DNA of 64,000 nucleotides. It comes from Paragordius varius. Its lineage: Eukaryota; Nematomorpha. The stretch lies in assembly GCA_964247055.1 (NCBI GenBank), contig OZ176052.1:4836001-4900000 (forward strand), read 5' to 3'. The translations under genes were made by a program, and so were the position numbers. This document shows positions 27,230-39,327 of the stretch, piece after piece. Each line of letters begins with the position of its first letter. Positions within the stretch are counted from its first letter, which is position 1. A model generated the notes under the pieces. It saw only the letters and a program-made list of their open reading frames with translations, made no database searches and was not told the origin of the DNA.

Positions 27230-28240
27230 ATATTTAAATTTTGATAAGAAAATGTATTAGGATTATCCTGGTGCTTTTTGGTATTGGCCCTTACGCGAGA
27301 TTTAAATAAGTTATTTGCAATTTTAAAACAAAGTTTTGCTTCATTTCAAAAAATATCACAATATATCATGTAAACTGCAAATAAAAAGAAGAACACTATT
27401 TTTTTAGATGTGGCCTCCAAAAACCACCAATTTTAGCTCTTTTAAAATGGGCGAGTTCCCCTAAACACATAAATGACGTGGTTGCACATTTAAAATTAAA
27501 TACACTAAATTTTTATATAACTAAAAATTAAAAATTTCATTTTTTTGAAGCGTGCTTCATACTATTTTGAGGCATGATGGAAAGGGTATAAAAACGCTTT
27601 AACAAATTATAATAACATTAGCAAAATTTAAGGATACTAAAGTTTCTGACACCTAGGAATTTTTATAAAATATTTTCAAATTTATATCAAATTGTACATT
27701 TTTTAAAAAATGTTCAAGTGAAAGAAGCGATAGAAATGTTTAGCATCATCGAATTCTAAAAAAACCGTTTTTATAATGTTTTTGAGCATCTTTATACAGC
27801 ATAATACCTCAGCTTCAAAAAAATTTGTAAAATATAAATTTTTAATAAAATTAGCATTTATTTGAAATATTTTTAGTTGACACCAATTTAGTATATATTT
27901 AAAATTTTTATTGCCTAATCTTGGCGTTTTCTCGTTTATTTTTTAAAAAAAGTCCATTTTAAAAGAGTAAAAAAATGGGATTTTCGGAGCCCACATCTAA
28001 AAATTAAATATTACAACAAATATTGTTTGCTTTTTCTTTGTAGTTTATATATCTTAATAATATTTTTTGGAATGAAGCCTTTAGCTTTCACAACAAAATT
28101 TTGTTTAACAAAATGAACAAATTTTGTTAGTTTCTGATATGGCAGTTACTACAAAAGTATAATAACTTTCTTATATTTAGGCTATTTTTCATACTCCCCG
28201 ATTTCGTAGCGATATACAAGCTTAAGCTTTGGAATTCATA
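27230..28240. repeat. Near-palindromic element (about 1 kb, MITE family 4)
   Basis: The left arm runs ATATCATGTAAACTGCAAATAAA...TTTTTTAGATGTGGCCTCC...AGCTCTTTTAAAATGGGC. The right arm is its inverse (...GGAGCCCACATCTAAAAA...TTTGTAGTTTATATATC). Related single arms occur at 34155-34770, 39036-39260 and 50455-50760, so it is a dispersed foldback-type family rather than a one-off palindrome. No protein is encoded. Confidence 0.6.
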
Positions 28241-28878
28241 AATACCCCAAAATGTCGTTTACAAAGAATAAAAAAGTATGATCGAAACCCAGGTTGATAT
28301 AAAATTTTTTCAAATCTCAAACTTTTCGCTACCATTTTTAATTTTTTAATAATACAATATGCAAATAAATTCATAATTTTTAACAATATAAATTATTAAC
28401 ATCATTCATGTTTTGGAGCTATATTTTTTTGGATTTTTAGATCCAAGTAGAATATATATTCTTTAAGATAGTTTTTGGTTGCACTGTATATATACTTCAG
28501 CCTAAAAAATTGTAATGCAGTGTTTACACAGCTGTCGGTGTATTCTGCGAAATTTATATTATTAAATATATATTTATGATGGGATATATAGCATATATAT
28601 ACACCAGGTTTATAAATATTTAAATTAGAATTTAGTTTACTCAAAACTAGATGCAATTAGATATATTGTAATTAGTTTAGACAAGGTTAATTCTAATTAT
28701 TAAAAATGAAAGAATTTCTAAAATGATTATTATTTATGAGAAAACAACAACCCCGGGTACATCATAAAGTATAGGTAATTTCTGTCAATTTTTTGAATTA
28801 TATTTTTGTATATTATCACGTTGTTATTACATTTAATTTTATGACTCCTCTGGATAAAAAACCATATGAGACACAACT

Positions 28879-29163
28879 ATGAGAATTACCATTGAGGGTC
28901 CACCATGCCCAGATTGTAAATTAGTCGGAGGCGCTGCTTGCTTTGGTTTGTCCATAATTATTAACAATTTTTATACATATGTATCTCAATCCAAGTCAAT
29001 TGCTAAATATCCTTTAGTATTAAGTATAATTTTATACATCATAGCGTTTATATGCATGGGATCATACCTGACAATGGATTACATTGCTCATGACACAAAA
29101 TTGGGCATTAATTTTTCTCGCATTCCTTTCATTCCATATAATATATATGATCATTTTACATGA
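28879..29163 (+). CDS. Small membrane protein resembling DMAC1/TMEM261 (DUF4536), 94 aa, single exon
   Basis: The open frame has an ATG in fair context (ACAACTATGAG) and ends TGA. The N-terminus carries a CPDCKLVGG motif (residues 11-19), then a hydrophobic segment (about 20-36) ending YTY, a short loop with KSIAKYP, and a second hydrophobic segment (about 45-66). This layout of a CxxC pair directly before helix 1, a Lys-rich loop with YP, and a second helix ending before a short tail is that of DUF4536 proteins such as human DMAC1. DMAC1 is an inner-mitochondrial-membrane factor for assembly of the complex I distal arm. The match is by motif order and I cannot score it. It is isolated, with no neighbour within 10 kb, and has no intron. 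An alternative is another small two-helix membrane protein. Confidence 0.45.
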   Translation: MRITIEGPPCPDCKLVGGAACFGLSIIINNFYTYVSQSKSIAKYPLVLSIILYIIAFICMGSYLTMDYIAHDTKLGINFSRIPFIPYNIYDHFT

Positions 29164-29412
29164 TGCAAAACTATTGAATTTCTGATGCTGTAATTTAAAT
29201 ATGGCGTTAAACATAAAATCTGCATCCTTGAACCCATTCTAAGGAATTTGATATTTTTATTATAGAGTATAAAGATTTATATTACATTCGAAACATGATA
29301 AAAATATAACCCCATCATTAGTTAAATAAGCTAAAATCTTTGTGCCGCAACTAATATTTTAATTGCAACCGACTAATCATATTCCCACGTTATTCGTCAA
29401 AATTGAAGGTGG

Positions 29413-30264
29413 CAGAGGCGTAGCTTGCATTTCAACTAGGGTTGTGCTGGGTCAGTCATTTAAAAAAACAGTTGTTTTTTGAAAAATTGCTGGTAATTTT
29501 TTTGGAAGATAAATAGTAAAATTATATTGTTTTATAATATTTTTTAAAAAATTTATTTTAAATATTTAAATATGCTTATTTAACAATATAAAATTGTTAT
29601 ACATGCATCGTTATAACATTAGCATTCCAGTTTGAAAAACAATCAAGCACTTTACAAGATATGCAATTATTCCATATATGTAAACCAATATTTTGAATAA
29701 ACATTTTATAATTGGATATTTCAATGATGAAAGAAAGTTTAGAACTAACCAAATAAAAATTAAATATCCAGTATTAAAAGCTATGTATTTTAAGTTCAAA
29801 AGGGCACATACATGTGGTAAAATTTATTTGAAAACAAAATACTTGATTAATTTGATTAAAATATTTGTAAATACTAAAAATTAAAAGAATATAACCTTTT
29901 TAGAAAAAACTTGACATTATTAGTAAAACGCAAGTGTCGTACTTGACAATCCAGTATCGCATGAGATTTACTTAAGTAAAAAGTGGTCATGACCATGGTC
30001 TGACGGGACTTTTTTAAAAAAGCAGTCAAATGCACAACCCTAATTTCAACCGCCTGAGGCATATATCCGTGATGGCGCCCATGCGACCCCTCGCATTTTA
30101 AAAAAGTATCAAATTTTAACCTTGGTCATGGCCAAAATAGGTGTTTTTTATGTATTATTTAAAATAAGAACTTTAAATACCTATTTAAAATTAAATTTTT
30201 CTAAAATCCGGCCCTTCAACCACACTCGGTGCATTAGCTCCCCTTCCCTCTAGCTACGCTTCTC
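29413..30264. mobile_element. hAT-like non-autonomous element (852 bp) with 8-bp target duplication
   Basis: Left end CAGAGGCGTAGCTTGCA and right end (inverted) GAGAAGCGTAGCTAGAGG are terminal inverted repeats. The flanks GAAGGTGG (29405-29412) and GAAAGTGG (30265-30272) match at 7 of 8 bases, an 8-bp duplication as made by hAT transposases. Related ends occur at 34776-34935 and near 38935-39052. The short frames inside (29611-29799 minus, 29693-29884 plus, 29874-30062 minus) are not recognisable proteins. Confidence 0.65.
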
Positions 30265-30289
30265 GAAAGTGGCTGATTTTAGGTAGGAT

Positions 30290-31990
30290 TTGATTTTTTT
30301 TTCCAAAAGGGTTCTGTATGCCACATCTTCAAGTTTCCAGCAAGGTTAAATTTTCTGTGATTGTGGAAACCAGGTTTTAAAAGGACGTCCTGGTCTAGAG
30401 CCTGTAGTGCGGAAATATTGCATTATTTGTAAGTAATTATCAGATGGCCATCGGTAAATATGACCTGCCCATCGCCGTTTGGCTCTGATGTGGGAATCGA
30501 GGTCTGAGATTTTAAGGATTTTGTATGGCTTAAATTCATTTTGAAAGCGGTAGAGCTTACTTAAAAGTGTAAGAATTGTTACTATTTTGGATTTAGAGAA
30601 TAAATTTGTGATGTTTGATTTTGCCACTGGCCAACATTCAGCGGCATTAGTTAAGGCTCGTATGATTATGGTAAATACTTTCCCTTTTTTTCAAGATTGA
30701 CATATTCAGTTTTTAAAATATTTTCTCCAGGCCTCCGCAGTGTTTTAGGGTTTCTTTTATTTCTCCTTTAGCGGAAATTTCATCGCCTAAATATCTAAAT
30801 TAGGTCACAGTTTCGTAGTAAAACATTGTAAAATCTGTAAAGTAAAGTGTTTTAGTTTTGAGGTTTTTATGGAGCCAAAATTTGCATTTAAGGCACCGAA
30901 TAGAATTTGATTTACTGCTCCAGATTCTGCAGGGAAATTTTAACGGTTTTCTATCATCATACATTATTTTTGTTTATTTAATATAACTTTGAGATCATAT
31001 TCCTCAAGACAGCTTTCCAGGCATCTATGGCTTGTGTTAGTCGGTGTTTGTATGTATCCATGATGATCGGATCATCAGCAAAGAGTAACTGGTAATCTGC
31101 GAATATCTTTAGTTATTTTATCCATTTTTGTCCATGCCCTGAAAAGAATCTATTGGACCAGTTAGACTGTAGGATGTTCTGATTTTGGCTTATGTACTAT
31201 TATAAAATATTATTATACTTTTGATTAGCCATTCCTCCAGCCCCTTATATCTAAGGGCCCATATTATTAATGGCCAGGGTACGGAATCAAAGGCCTTTTA
31301 AAGTAGACATTGTATAGTAGGATGTTTCGAAGATGAGCTGCTTGCATTTGACGTAAAATAAATATTGAATCCATCGTACTGCTGGATCGATTGCTTATCG
31401 TCCAAATAAACTTTGGAGCATATTTTTTCGTAGAATATGAGTCCAAAGAGTTTAAAAGTGCCTTCTAAGATTCCAATAAGCCAATAGGATTACGGTAGAA
31501 GAGCATCACCCTTTCCTTATAAATAGATATTATGATGCTGTTTTGCCATCTATAGGGATGGTTTCAGAGGAAATGATAAGATATAACAGTCTAGTTAAGT
31601 AAGAGGAAGTAATGCCACTAGCTTTTAACATGTCAACGGTTAGTTCAGATTAGCCTCTTTTTTAGTTTGGCAATAGAATCACGGATGTTGATATCGTCGA
31701 TAAATTCAGCGCATTCGGATATCGAGGGTTTATAAGGAAAGTTCGTGCATGTTGATTTAAGTTGCGGTAAAGAAATAGGCGAAGGTACTGTTTACCATGG
31801 ATGGGTTATGGGATATATTTTTATTATTTGTGGCTTTCACAGATTTTATGTTTGATGACCTTTTGTTGGGGTTTGAATGTGTAACATATCTGTAAAATGT
31901 ATTGCTAATATGTTCCTCGATATTATTTGCAATATCCAAAGTTTTGAAATTCATAAATAAACAGATAGGTAATTCTGCACGCACGCTAAA
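30290..31990 (-). pseudogene. Degenerate LINE relic (reverse transcriptase remnants)
   Basis: Reading the minus strand, 30961-31105 still encodes LFADDPIIMDTYKHRL and AIDAWKAVL, a reverse-transcriptase active-site region (FADD) followed by the usual helix. Nearer its 3' end, 30346-30627 encodes IRAKRRWAGHIYRWPSDN and TTGSRPGRPFKTW, the C-terminal block shared by many non-LTR elements (a variant of RWxGHxxR and GRPxxRW). Frames shift and stop repeatedly, so it is old. The 75-aa frame at 31757-31984 is probably part of it. It is a different family from the intact LINE at 45259. Exact ends are not visible. Confidence 0.65.
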
Positions 31991-33100
31991 ACTTCTATCT
32001 TACATTACAAGGTAAAAACGCGATCTCAACTAGTTTACTTTATCTACACATGAATAGCCTTTTTAATTTTTTTTTGAAATACTTGTCAAATGAAAACACA
32101 ATTTGATAACGGGATTACCGAATTTTAATTGGTAAATTTATAAAATTATTTGGTCCATGATTATATTATTTTTGGACTATGATTACTCATTGTATCCGTA
32201 TATGAGCTCTCTCTATTATTGCCATCATCTTAGACGTTATACTCAATATTACACACTTAAAACACTGTTTGCTGTTTTAAAAATCGGTTTACCTGTACGA
32301 TTGTGCCTGTAAAATCTGTGGATAAGTTTAACTAATCCATGTTTTGGAGAACTTACATATTGTTTTTTTCCTAATGAGGTTTATTTTGATAAAATTGGTT
32401 TAGGTTTGGAATTTTTATGTTTAGGGCGAATAATTATATTCAATTTCTATATCCATTGATTGAATTTCATATGCCACGTATAGCTGGCCATAGGGGTATA
32501 TCGAACATATGCCTAATGTATAAAATTTTTTCTTTGACAGATATCTGTTTTTGAGTACTGACTGAATAACCGGATACCAATTCCAATAATTGTAAATTGA
32601 GCGTATTTGATTCTTTATATCACCTCTCTCTCTCTCTCTTTTATAGTAGTAATATAAAAGGCGATAATATCAATATTTTATATCTGTGGATTTTCTGGCC
32701 AACAATACCCGATACTTCGTTTGTGATGGCTGGATATTTTGATAACTAACAGCTGATACCACTTTTTGTTTTGCAAAGACACACAGACAATGGGTTTCAC
32801 TCCATTGCATGCATAAAAAATATGGTGTCGCCACATAACCTTGAACATATTATTCACAAACTGCCTGAGATTTTACTCCAAAATGTATTCTATCTATTAA
32901 ATTTAATGAAGTGTTAAATAAATAATAACCACTATCATAATAATTGAATATTTCTAGAAATATTTTAATTTAAAAGAGATGCATAGGCTTAAAAATACGT
33001 TTTTTCCACTCTAAAAAACTAGTAACTCAGAAAAAAACTTTAACTATATCAATGGAACATGCTAATATAGTGATATATTACTATTACAATACATGTTTTT
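31991..33100. other. Intergenic sequence, no gene seen
   Basis: AT-rich, with a short (CT)n run near 32625-32640. I find no exon or clear repeat ends; it may hold further decayed LINE sequence. Confidence 0.4.
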
Positions 33101-33109
33101 CACATAAGC

Positions 33110-33790
33110 GGGTTTATTTTAGACAACCTGGACCCATTTAACTATGTCTATAGCATTTTCAACTTTAAAGCTTGTATTTTGCCAGTTCTTGGTTTTTTCC
33201 ATTCGTTTCGTTTTAGGACACCCAAGTCCTCGTTCCTTCAACTATATGCTGCATATCGTTTTGCAATATAGTAAGGAATCCTTTCAATGTGCCCAAAGCA
33301 ATATAAAACATCCGTGATCCCCTGAATATCTTTATTCTTAAATGTTTTTCTTGTAATTCCAATTTAAGATTTTCATTCTAACATTAAAATGGCTTAATTT
33401 CCCCATGACTGTGAATCTTACATCATCCTGAGTTGGACAACTGAGCTATATATCTTACTTTTTACTTTGATATCATAATTTCTATTGTTAATTCTCTTCC
33501 AATTTACTAAACTGCTCTTTCGTCAACGATATCTAGCAAAAGGCCTTTATAAAATTGCGACTTTCTTTACCCTTCAAAACCCAACCTGTATCAATATATA
33601 TCATTTTCTCTGATAAATTTGTTGTTGTTGACTTTCAAACGGCATATTCAATCCAATAAACCATTTGTTTACCTTTAACTCAAGGCAGTAAAACAAGTCA
33701 TAATAATTATGTCATCAGCATACATGATACATCCATAATAACAAGGACTAATTCGTCTTAATAGACATTATGCTTTATGCTAAAGGGTTT
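33110..33790 (-). pseudogene. Second degenerate LINE relic
   Basis: On the minus strand 33690-33770 encodes CIMYADDIIIM, the YADD reverse-transcriptase active site. 33230-33320 encodes LYCFGHIERIPYYIAKRYAA, the FGHxxRxP block near the C-terminus of such proteins, and 33190-33230 resembles the CPKTKRM stretch that follows. It is badly broken. The two blocks lie closer than in an intact element, so part of the region between them has been lost. Confidence 0.6.
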
Positions 33791-34154
33791 TAGTGCTTAT
33801 AAAAGTTTTTCTGGAGGTGTGTGATATACATAATTTTCGAATTTTTACGGCGAAAACTTAAGCAAAAAGTTTTTATATAAATAGACACTTTTGTGTCCAC
33901 CTTCAAACCCCGTGAAAATGTTTTTTAACAGAGTCACAAGAAAAAACCTGATGAAATATATGTATGTTAGGAAAATGTATCAAAATTATCATGGTGTGGT
34001 TTTGGTCCTTACGAATGATTTAAAAAATTACATTTTAGTGCAAGGGCCTTATATCAGAAAATGGAAAAATTTACCACAATAGAATAAATATCACTAAAAT
34101 ATATCAGAAACTACATATAAGCAAAACATATTTTTTATAAAAATATAACTATTT

Positions 34155-34935
34155 AGAAGTGGACTCCGAAAGTCCCACTTTTTTCGCTTACATAGGATAG
34201 TTTTTTTTAAATAAACGCAACAATGCCGAGATTACGCAATAAAAAATTTAAATGTATGCTAAATTTTAATATAACTGAATTGTACTTAAAAACGCGTAAC
34301 ACATTATAAAAACACTTTCTATATAATTCGATGATGCGGAACATTTTTATCACTTCAAAATTTTGATAAAATTTTTGTTCATCCTTAAGATTATTATAAA
34401 TATAAATTGTTTCTTTTTGCTAAATTTCATTAAAATTTTAACGCAAACGAACCTTTAAATTAAAATTCTGAAGCCATAGAAATGTTCATCATCGAATTAT
34501 ATAGAAAAAGTGTTTTTATATGTCTTAAACCCTTTTTATACTGTTTCAATTTTCCCTCATAATAGTGTGAAGTACGTTTCAACAAACCTTTGCTAAAAAT
34601 ATACTTTCTAAAAAGGTAATATTTTTTTAAAAATATTTCTAGTTGATATTGAAATTTAGCTTATATCTAACCATTTTATCGCGCAATATTGCATTTTTGC
34701 GTTTATTTAAAGAAAGCTAGCCCATTTTAGAAGATCGAAAAAATTTGCAATATTCGGAGCCCACATGCAGTGGCGCATCTAGTGGGGAAGGGGGTTGATG
34801 CACCAGACAGTTGAAGGACGCTGGATTTTAAATTTTTTTATATTAAAAAAATAGGTATTTAAAAGTTATTATTTTAAATGATGCACAAAAAATCACCTAT
34901 TTATGAGTGGTCATGACCCTCATCAAAGTTCTCCT
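34155..34935. repeat. MITE family 4 copy joined to a hAT-like end
   Basis: 34155-34770 is a second inverted-repeat copy of the 27405-28000 core (AAGTGGACTCCGAAAGTCCCA at the left, GGAGCCCACATGC at the right). Immediately right, 34776-34935 starts CAGTGGCGCATCTAGTGGGG and matches the right end of the 29413-30264 element in inverse orientation. Confidence 0.5.
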
Positions 34936-35139
34936 TTAGTATTATCAATATTTAAATATAACCAACTGTTTCATATCCTTACTTATTATATCTCTATTTA
35001 TCTTCAAGCGCTACCTTTCTTAATTTCAGCCTGTTCATATCATTCATGGAACCTACCTTTAAATGTTTGCTTTAAGTAACCAACAATAAGGATAAGATCA
35101 TTATAATTTTATCTTAATTTTTTTCAAAATTAATATTGG

Positions 35140-38100
35140 TGCTCAATACCACCCATTATGTTTTAAATTGCATATACCAATTTTCTTGCAAAATAACATT
35201 TTTTCAACCAAACGCAACATTTTTTCAAGTAAACGTATCATTTTTTCAAGTAAACGCAAATTGTTTTAACCAAACGCAACAGTTTTTCAACCAAAGAGAA
35301 CATTTTTTCAAGCAAAAGCAATAATTTGTTTTATAAATAAAACAATTTTTTTTATTTTATGACAATTTAATTATTAAGTATTTATATAATTATAAGTTAC
35401 TATAATTAAATTTTAGCCTTTATGATTGTTATTGTTTTATCATCAATGTTTGATGGTGAATAGATTTTTAAACATTTTAATTTTACCCATAAATTTTAAT
35501 TATTTTTTTCTTTTACAACTTTAATTTCACCTAATTTATGTACGATTTCCGCCTTAAGAGTGTCCTTGAACACTTCCAATTGGTCCTTCAATATTTTAAT
35601 TTTAATTCTAACTTTTATTAATAAAGCAATAAAATATTCATTTATCCTATCATTTTAAACCTCTCTTTATTTAACCTAACCTTTTAAATTATACCATTTT
35701 TTTTCATAAGAACCGTATATTCTTATTATCTATCTATATATTTTATAAAATGGAAAACGCTGGCTTTGTGATCTGGTACCGAAAAACCGGTAGACCCAAT
35801 CAAATTCAAACTTCGAAAAAATATAATCATTAATAAATGCCCCAATAGCTTCGCCCTTTTTTGGGCCCCCAGTTCGAGCCCACCCCGTGTGAAAAACGGG
35901 TTTTTTTGAAAACAGAAGTCCACAAAATTCGTGTCTTTGATACAAGTTTCTGGAGAACGTGTTGGACCATTTAATTTCAAATATAATTTTTGTTTACTTA
36001 TTTTCGATTGCGCCGAGTCGTCTCAAGGCCCTGTTTTTACCCGCTCCCCGCGTAAAATGCCATTTTTTTCCCACAAAAATAATTTTTATAATCTATTTTT
36101 CGCCCAGGGTATGAGACGGTAAATATTCAATAAGGATTCCAGGTATTTCCTATTAAAAGCCAAAAACTTTAGTCGGCTTTTCTATTATATCGGCTGCCGG
36201 GTAAGGAGTTACCCGCTAAGAACTGATCCGTCATATCGAAATAGCGTGCCTTTGGGGCTAAATTTCAGAAAACCTATCCGGCCATATGAGTTCAATAGGT
36301 GCTTAAAATGTTACCCGTAACAAGGCAAAAATTTATGCGGTGCGGTTTTTTAAAATTAGCCGTTAGGCCCTTCGCGCCCTGAAAAATGCGCCACCATAGA
36401 GTGACTTTTTGGTTTTGAGGCAATTTTCGAAAATCCCGCGAGAGCATATGGAATCAATCATGATTCTAGGTATTACTCGAATTAAGGCCAAATTTTACTC
36501 AAGCGTTTTTTTGTTTCGCCCCAGGTTAGGGGGATGCCCGCGTCACCTATCGATACAGCATGCTTTTGGAGCCATATTTGGGAAATATGAGACTATGTGA
36601 GTTCAATAAGGGCCTAAAATATTTATTATCCCTTAAAAAAATTTTGTTATAGTGGGTTATTTCAATGAGTCGTTAAGTTACGCCCTAAAAATGGGCCGCC
36701 ATAGAACATATTTTTAGTTTTAAAGCAATACTTCCAAGAACTTATATGAACATATGGAATCGATGATTTCCAGATAATCCTTATATAAAATCAAAAATTT
36801 TGCCCGACGCTTTTTTTATACCTGCCTCTGGGTTAGGAGCTACCCGCCAAAAATTGCGCCACTATATAGAAATTGCGTTGTTTTGAGGCAAATTTACAGA
36901 AAATTTATGAAGCCACATCAGATCATTAAAAACTTGAAATATTACCGGTAACTAGGTAAAAATAAAATCAGGCGTTTTTTATTAGTCGTTGATTTGGGGC
37001 CTCTATGCCCTATGCGCCATCATATAACGATTATTTAGTGTTGAGGTATTTACGAATAACCCAAATAACCCATGAGACAATGGTATAAACGATGATTCCA
37101 AATATTTGCCCAATAAAGGCAAAGAGTTTAACTCAGCGATTTTATATAGGTCTATGAGTAAGTACCTGTTTAAAACTGAGACGCCACACAAAAATGGCGT
37201 GGTTTTGGAGCTAATTTTCCCAAAACTTAAGAGGCCATACGAGTTCAGTTAAACACATTTCTGGAAAATTTGTATAATATTCTTTCCTTTAAAAAGGGAC
37301 CACAAAGGATTTACTTTTTATATCCCTTGATCCCAGCTGTGTGAACACAATTTCAAAATAAAACTTTTAATCATGATTTTGCAAAACGAAACTTAAAATA
37401 AATTCAATGATAGTTGAATATTAACTTTAATAATGGACAGTTTTTATATGGTCAATTTCGAATAAACAATATTTGAGTCTATGCAAAACCCGTAAAAGAA
37501 TAAGAGACATTCTTTTTATTAAATATATTTATATTTCAATTACTTTATTTATTGCAAATTATTTAGAATAATTATCGGAGAGACTACGTCACAGGGAAGC
37601 GTGACAGGGCCAGCTAGTTATCTATAATTTTTTTCAATTATATTATAAATTATTTAAGCTTTGTGGGTTATTGTTTGTAATATTTAGTTTAAACATAAAG
37701 GTTATAATATTGTTGAATTCAAAAAAGTTAGTTCAAAACAAATAAAAATGTTTTTAAAATGAAAATGTAATTTTGAATCATATTAGGTTAAATATAAAAA
37801 AGATAATTTGATACAAAAATAACGGTTATATGCAAACTGCAAAAAATGTAAGGACCAACTTTAAGTGAAGGACAACTTTAACTCTTTGAATACACTTTTG
37901 AAGGGCAAATTGAAATTGATTAAATAAAGTTGTAAAAGAAAAAATTAATATAATCAATGCAATTAAGGACGAAATTAAAATGTTTGAAAATCAATTTACC
38001 ATCAAACACGCTAAAATTAAATTACATTAACTTAAGATTAAATAAATACTAAATAATTAAATTGTCATAAAAGAAAAAAATGTTTTTAATAAAAATTGTT

Positions 38101-38290
38101 CTTTTTGCTTGAAAAAATGTTGTCTTTGGTGGAAAAAAAGTTGCGTTTGGATGAATAAATGTTGTCTCTGCTCGAAAAAATGTTGCGTTTGCTTGAAATG
38201 TTGCGTTGGGTTGAAAAAATGTTGTTTTTGCATGAAAAATGGAATATTATAAGAGCAAATTCTAATATAAATGTTGTTTATTTTTGTCTT
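35140..38290. mobile_element. Foldback element with long inverted arms made of short tandem repeats
   Basis: The left arm (about 35185-35640) and right arm (about 37840-38245) are inverted copies of each other. Both carry a stretch like TTTTATGACAATTTAATTAT, then TTTGATGGT...AAACATTTTAATTT, then TCTTTTACAACTTTA. At the outer side of each arm are tandem units of about 22-24 bp built on TTTTTCAAxCAAACGCAACA: about 6 units at 35195-35330 and about 6 inverted at 38095-38240. The middle is occupied by a Helitron-like insertion (35733-37617). A small relative with both orientations side by side is at 55660-55850 in a P5CDH intron. Confidence 0.6.
35733..37617. mobile_element. Helitron-like non-autonomous element, copy 2 (1885 bp)
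   Basis: Starts A|TCTATATATTTTATAAAATG, sharing its first ~1.2 kb of body with copy 1 (same GGGCCCACCCCGTGTGAAAA and TTACCCGTAACAAGGCAAAA phrases). It ends CCAGCTAG|T, preceded by a stem-loop with GTCAC and GTGAC arms (about 37587-37604). The terminal hairpin differs from copy 1, so related 5' sequences are joined to different 3' ends. Short frames on the minus strand (35726-35980) are not recognisable proteins. Confidence 0.65.
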
Positions 38291-39035
38291 TCCCAGATTA
38301 GGGCATGACGATCTACATATCATCCCGTCCTTTTTTCTTTTTCTTTCTTCTTGAATTTAAAATATTTCTTTTTTCATTATTCCACTATTTATTAGAGAGG
38401 TATCAAATATGATTATATATATTTTGATACATCCATCGCCAACCATATTTTAATCGTGGAGTTATGTTTAAACTAGTTAAACAATTATATTGTTTGTTTT
38501 CATGACCATAATTTGTTTATCTGTTGCCATAAAAAAGAAAAATTAATATTTGATCAAAATATAATGGGACCGACCGTTTTGAAATTAAATGTCTTCATTG
38601 AAAAAATGAAATAGGAACCGAAATCAGTAAAAACCGACTAGGAACCAGACCCTAAAACGGTTCCGGTTTAAATTCTTTTTTATACTAAAGCTTTAATATT
38701 TTTAAGTTGTATTCCAATCGTTCGCTATGTAATATAATCAATATAATCTCGAAGGGTACGATAGGATAACAGATCAAATAAAATAAATATTTTAATTAAA
38801 TTATTTTATCAGGAATGCCTAAACTTAGCGGTTTTCGAAATAAAAATCTAAAATTGAAAGAAAATGTTAGCGCGCAAAAATTAAGAGAAAGGTTGTAATC
38901 TTTGCTAAACTAATATCATAATACCTTCCACTTTACTGCCCGCCGCTCAAGGTGTGAATTTGATTTTTAAAAAAATGCAAGGGGTTGCATGGAGGGGAGT
39001 CATCATGGAATCCGCACCGGGCGCCAGAAATGCAA

Positions 39036-39262
39036 GCTACGCCATCTAAAAATTAAAATTTTAAAAATATTATTTTGCTTTTTATATGTAATTTATGATA
39101 TATTTTAGTGTTATTTTTGGAATGATGCATTTAACTTTCGTGAAAAAATTTTAATAAAAATCGCGCAAATTTGCAATTTTTGACATGAAGCACTTACAAA
39201 ATTGATAACATTCTTATATCAATAGTAAGGGCCAAAACAAAAAGCACATCCTGATACATTTT
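39036..39262. repeat. Single arm of MITE family 4
   Basis: The run from CATCTAAAAATTAAA to GGGCCAAAACAAAAAGCAC matches the right arm of the 27230-28240 element. It abuts the (TA)n run. The sequence before it (38935-39035) resembles one end of the 29413 hAT-like element (AAATGCAAGCTACGCC). Confidence 0.5.

Positions 39263-39325
<63 letters not shown>
39263..39325. repeat. (TA)n microsatellite, about 31 units
   Basis: An uninterrupted TA dinucleotide run. It sits between the family 4 arm and an ATCAGG...CCACCGATTTTAGACGA segment that is also seen at the end of that family. Confidence 0.95.

Positions 39326-39327
<2 letters not shown>

Larger units (their letters stand above)
14654..28878. other. 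14-kb gene-poor stretch
   Basis: No open frame here shows homology, splice logic or non-AT codon use. The longest frames (for example 22240-22437, 22674-22904, 18632-18856) are Asn/Ile/Tyr/Lys-rich products of base composition. The stretch holds three MITE family 1 copies, two hAT-like short elements and one palindromic element, listed separately. The first few hundred bases are probably the CNC promoter or an unresolved 5' exon. Non-coding RNA genes cannot be excluded by eye. Confidence 0.55.

Noticed and set aside
28402-28656. 84-aa minus-strand open frame with a GTAAAC...TTTTTTAG segment that could be a 26-nt micro-intron
   Set aside because: Splicing it does not give a consistent frame from the ATG, I recognise no family, and the composition matches the AT background. 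Left unannotated despite its position divergent to the DMAC1-like gene.
30961-33790. Possible single LINE spanning both reverse-transcriptase relics
   Set aside because: Each relic has its own active-site block (FADD and YADD) and its own C-terminal block, so they are two elements of different families.
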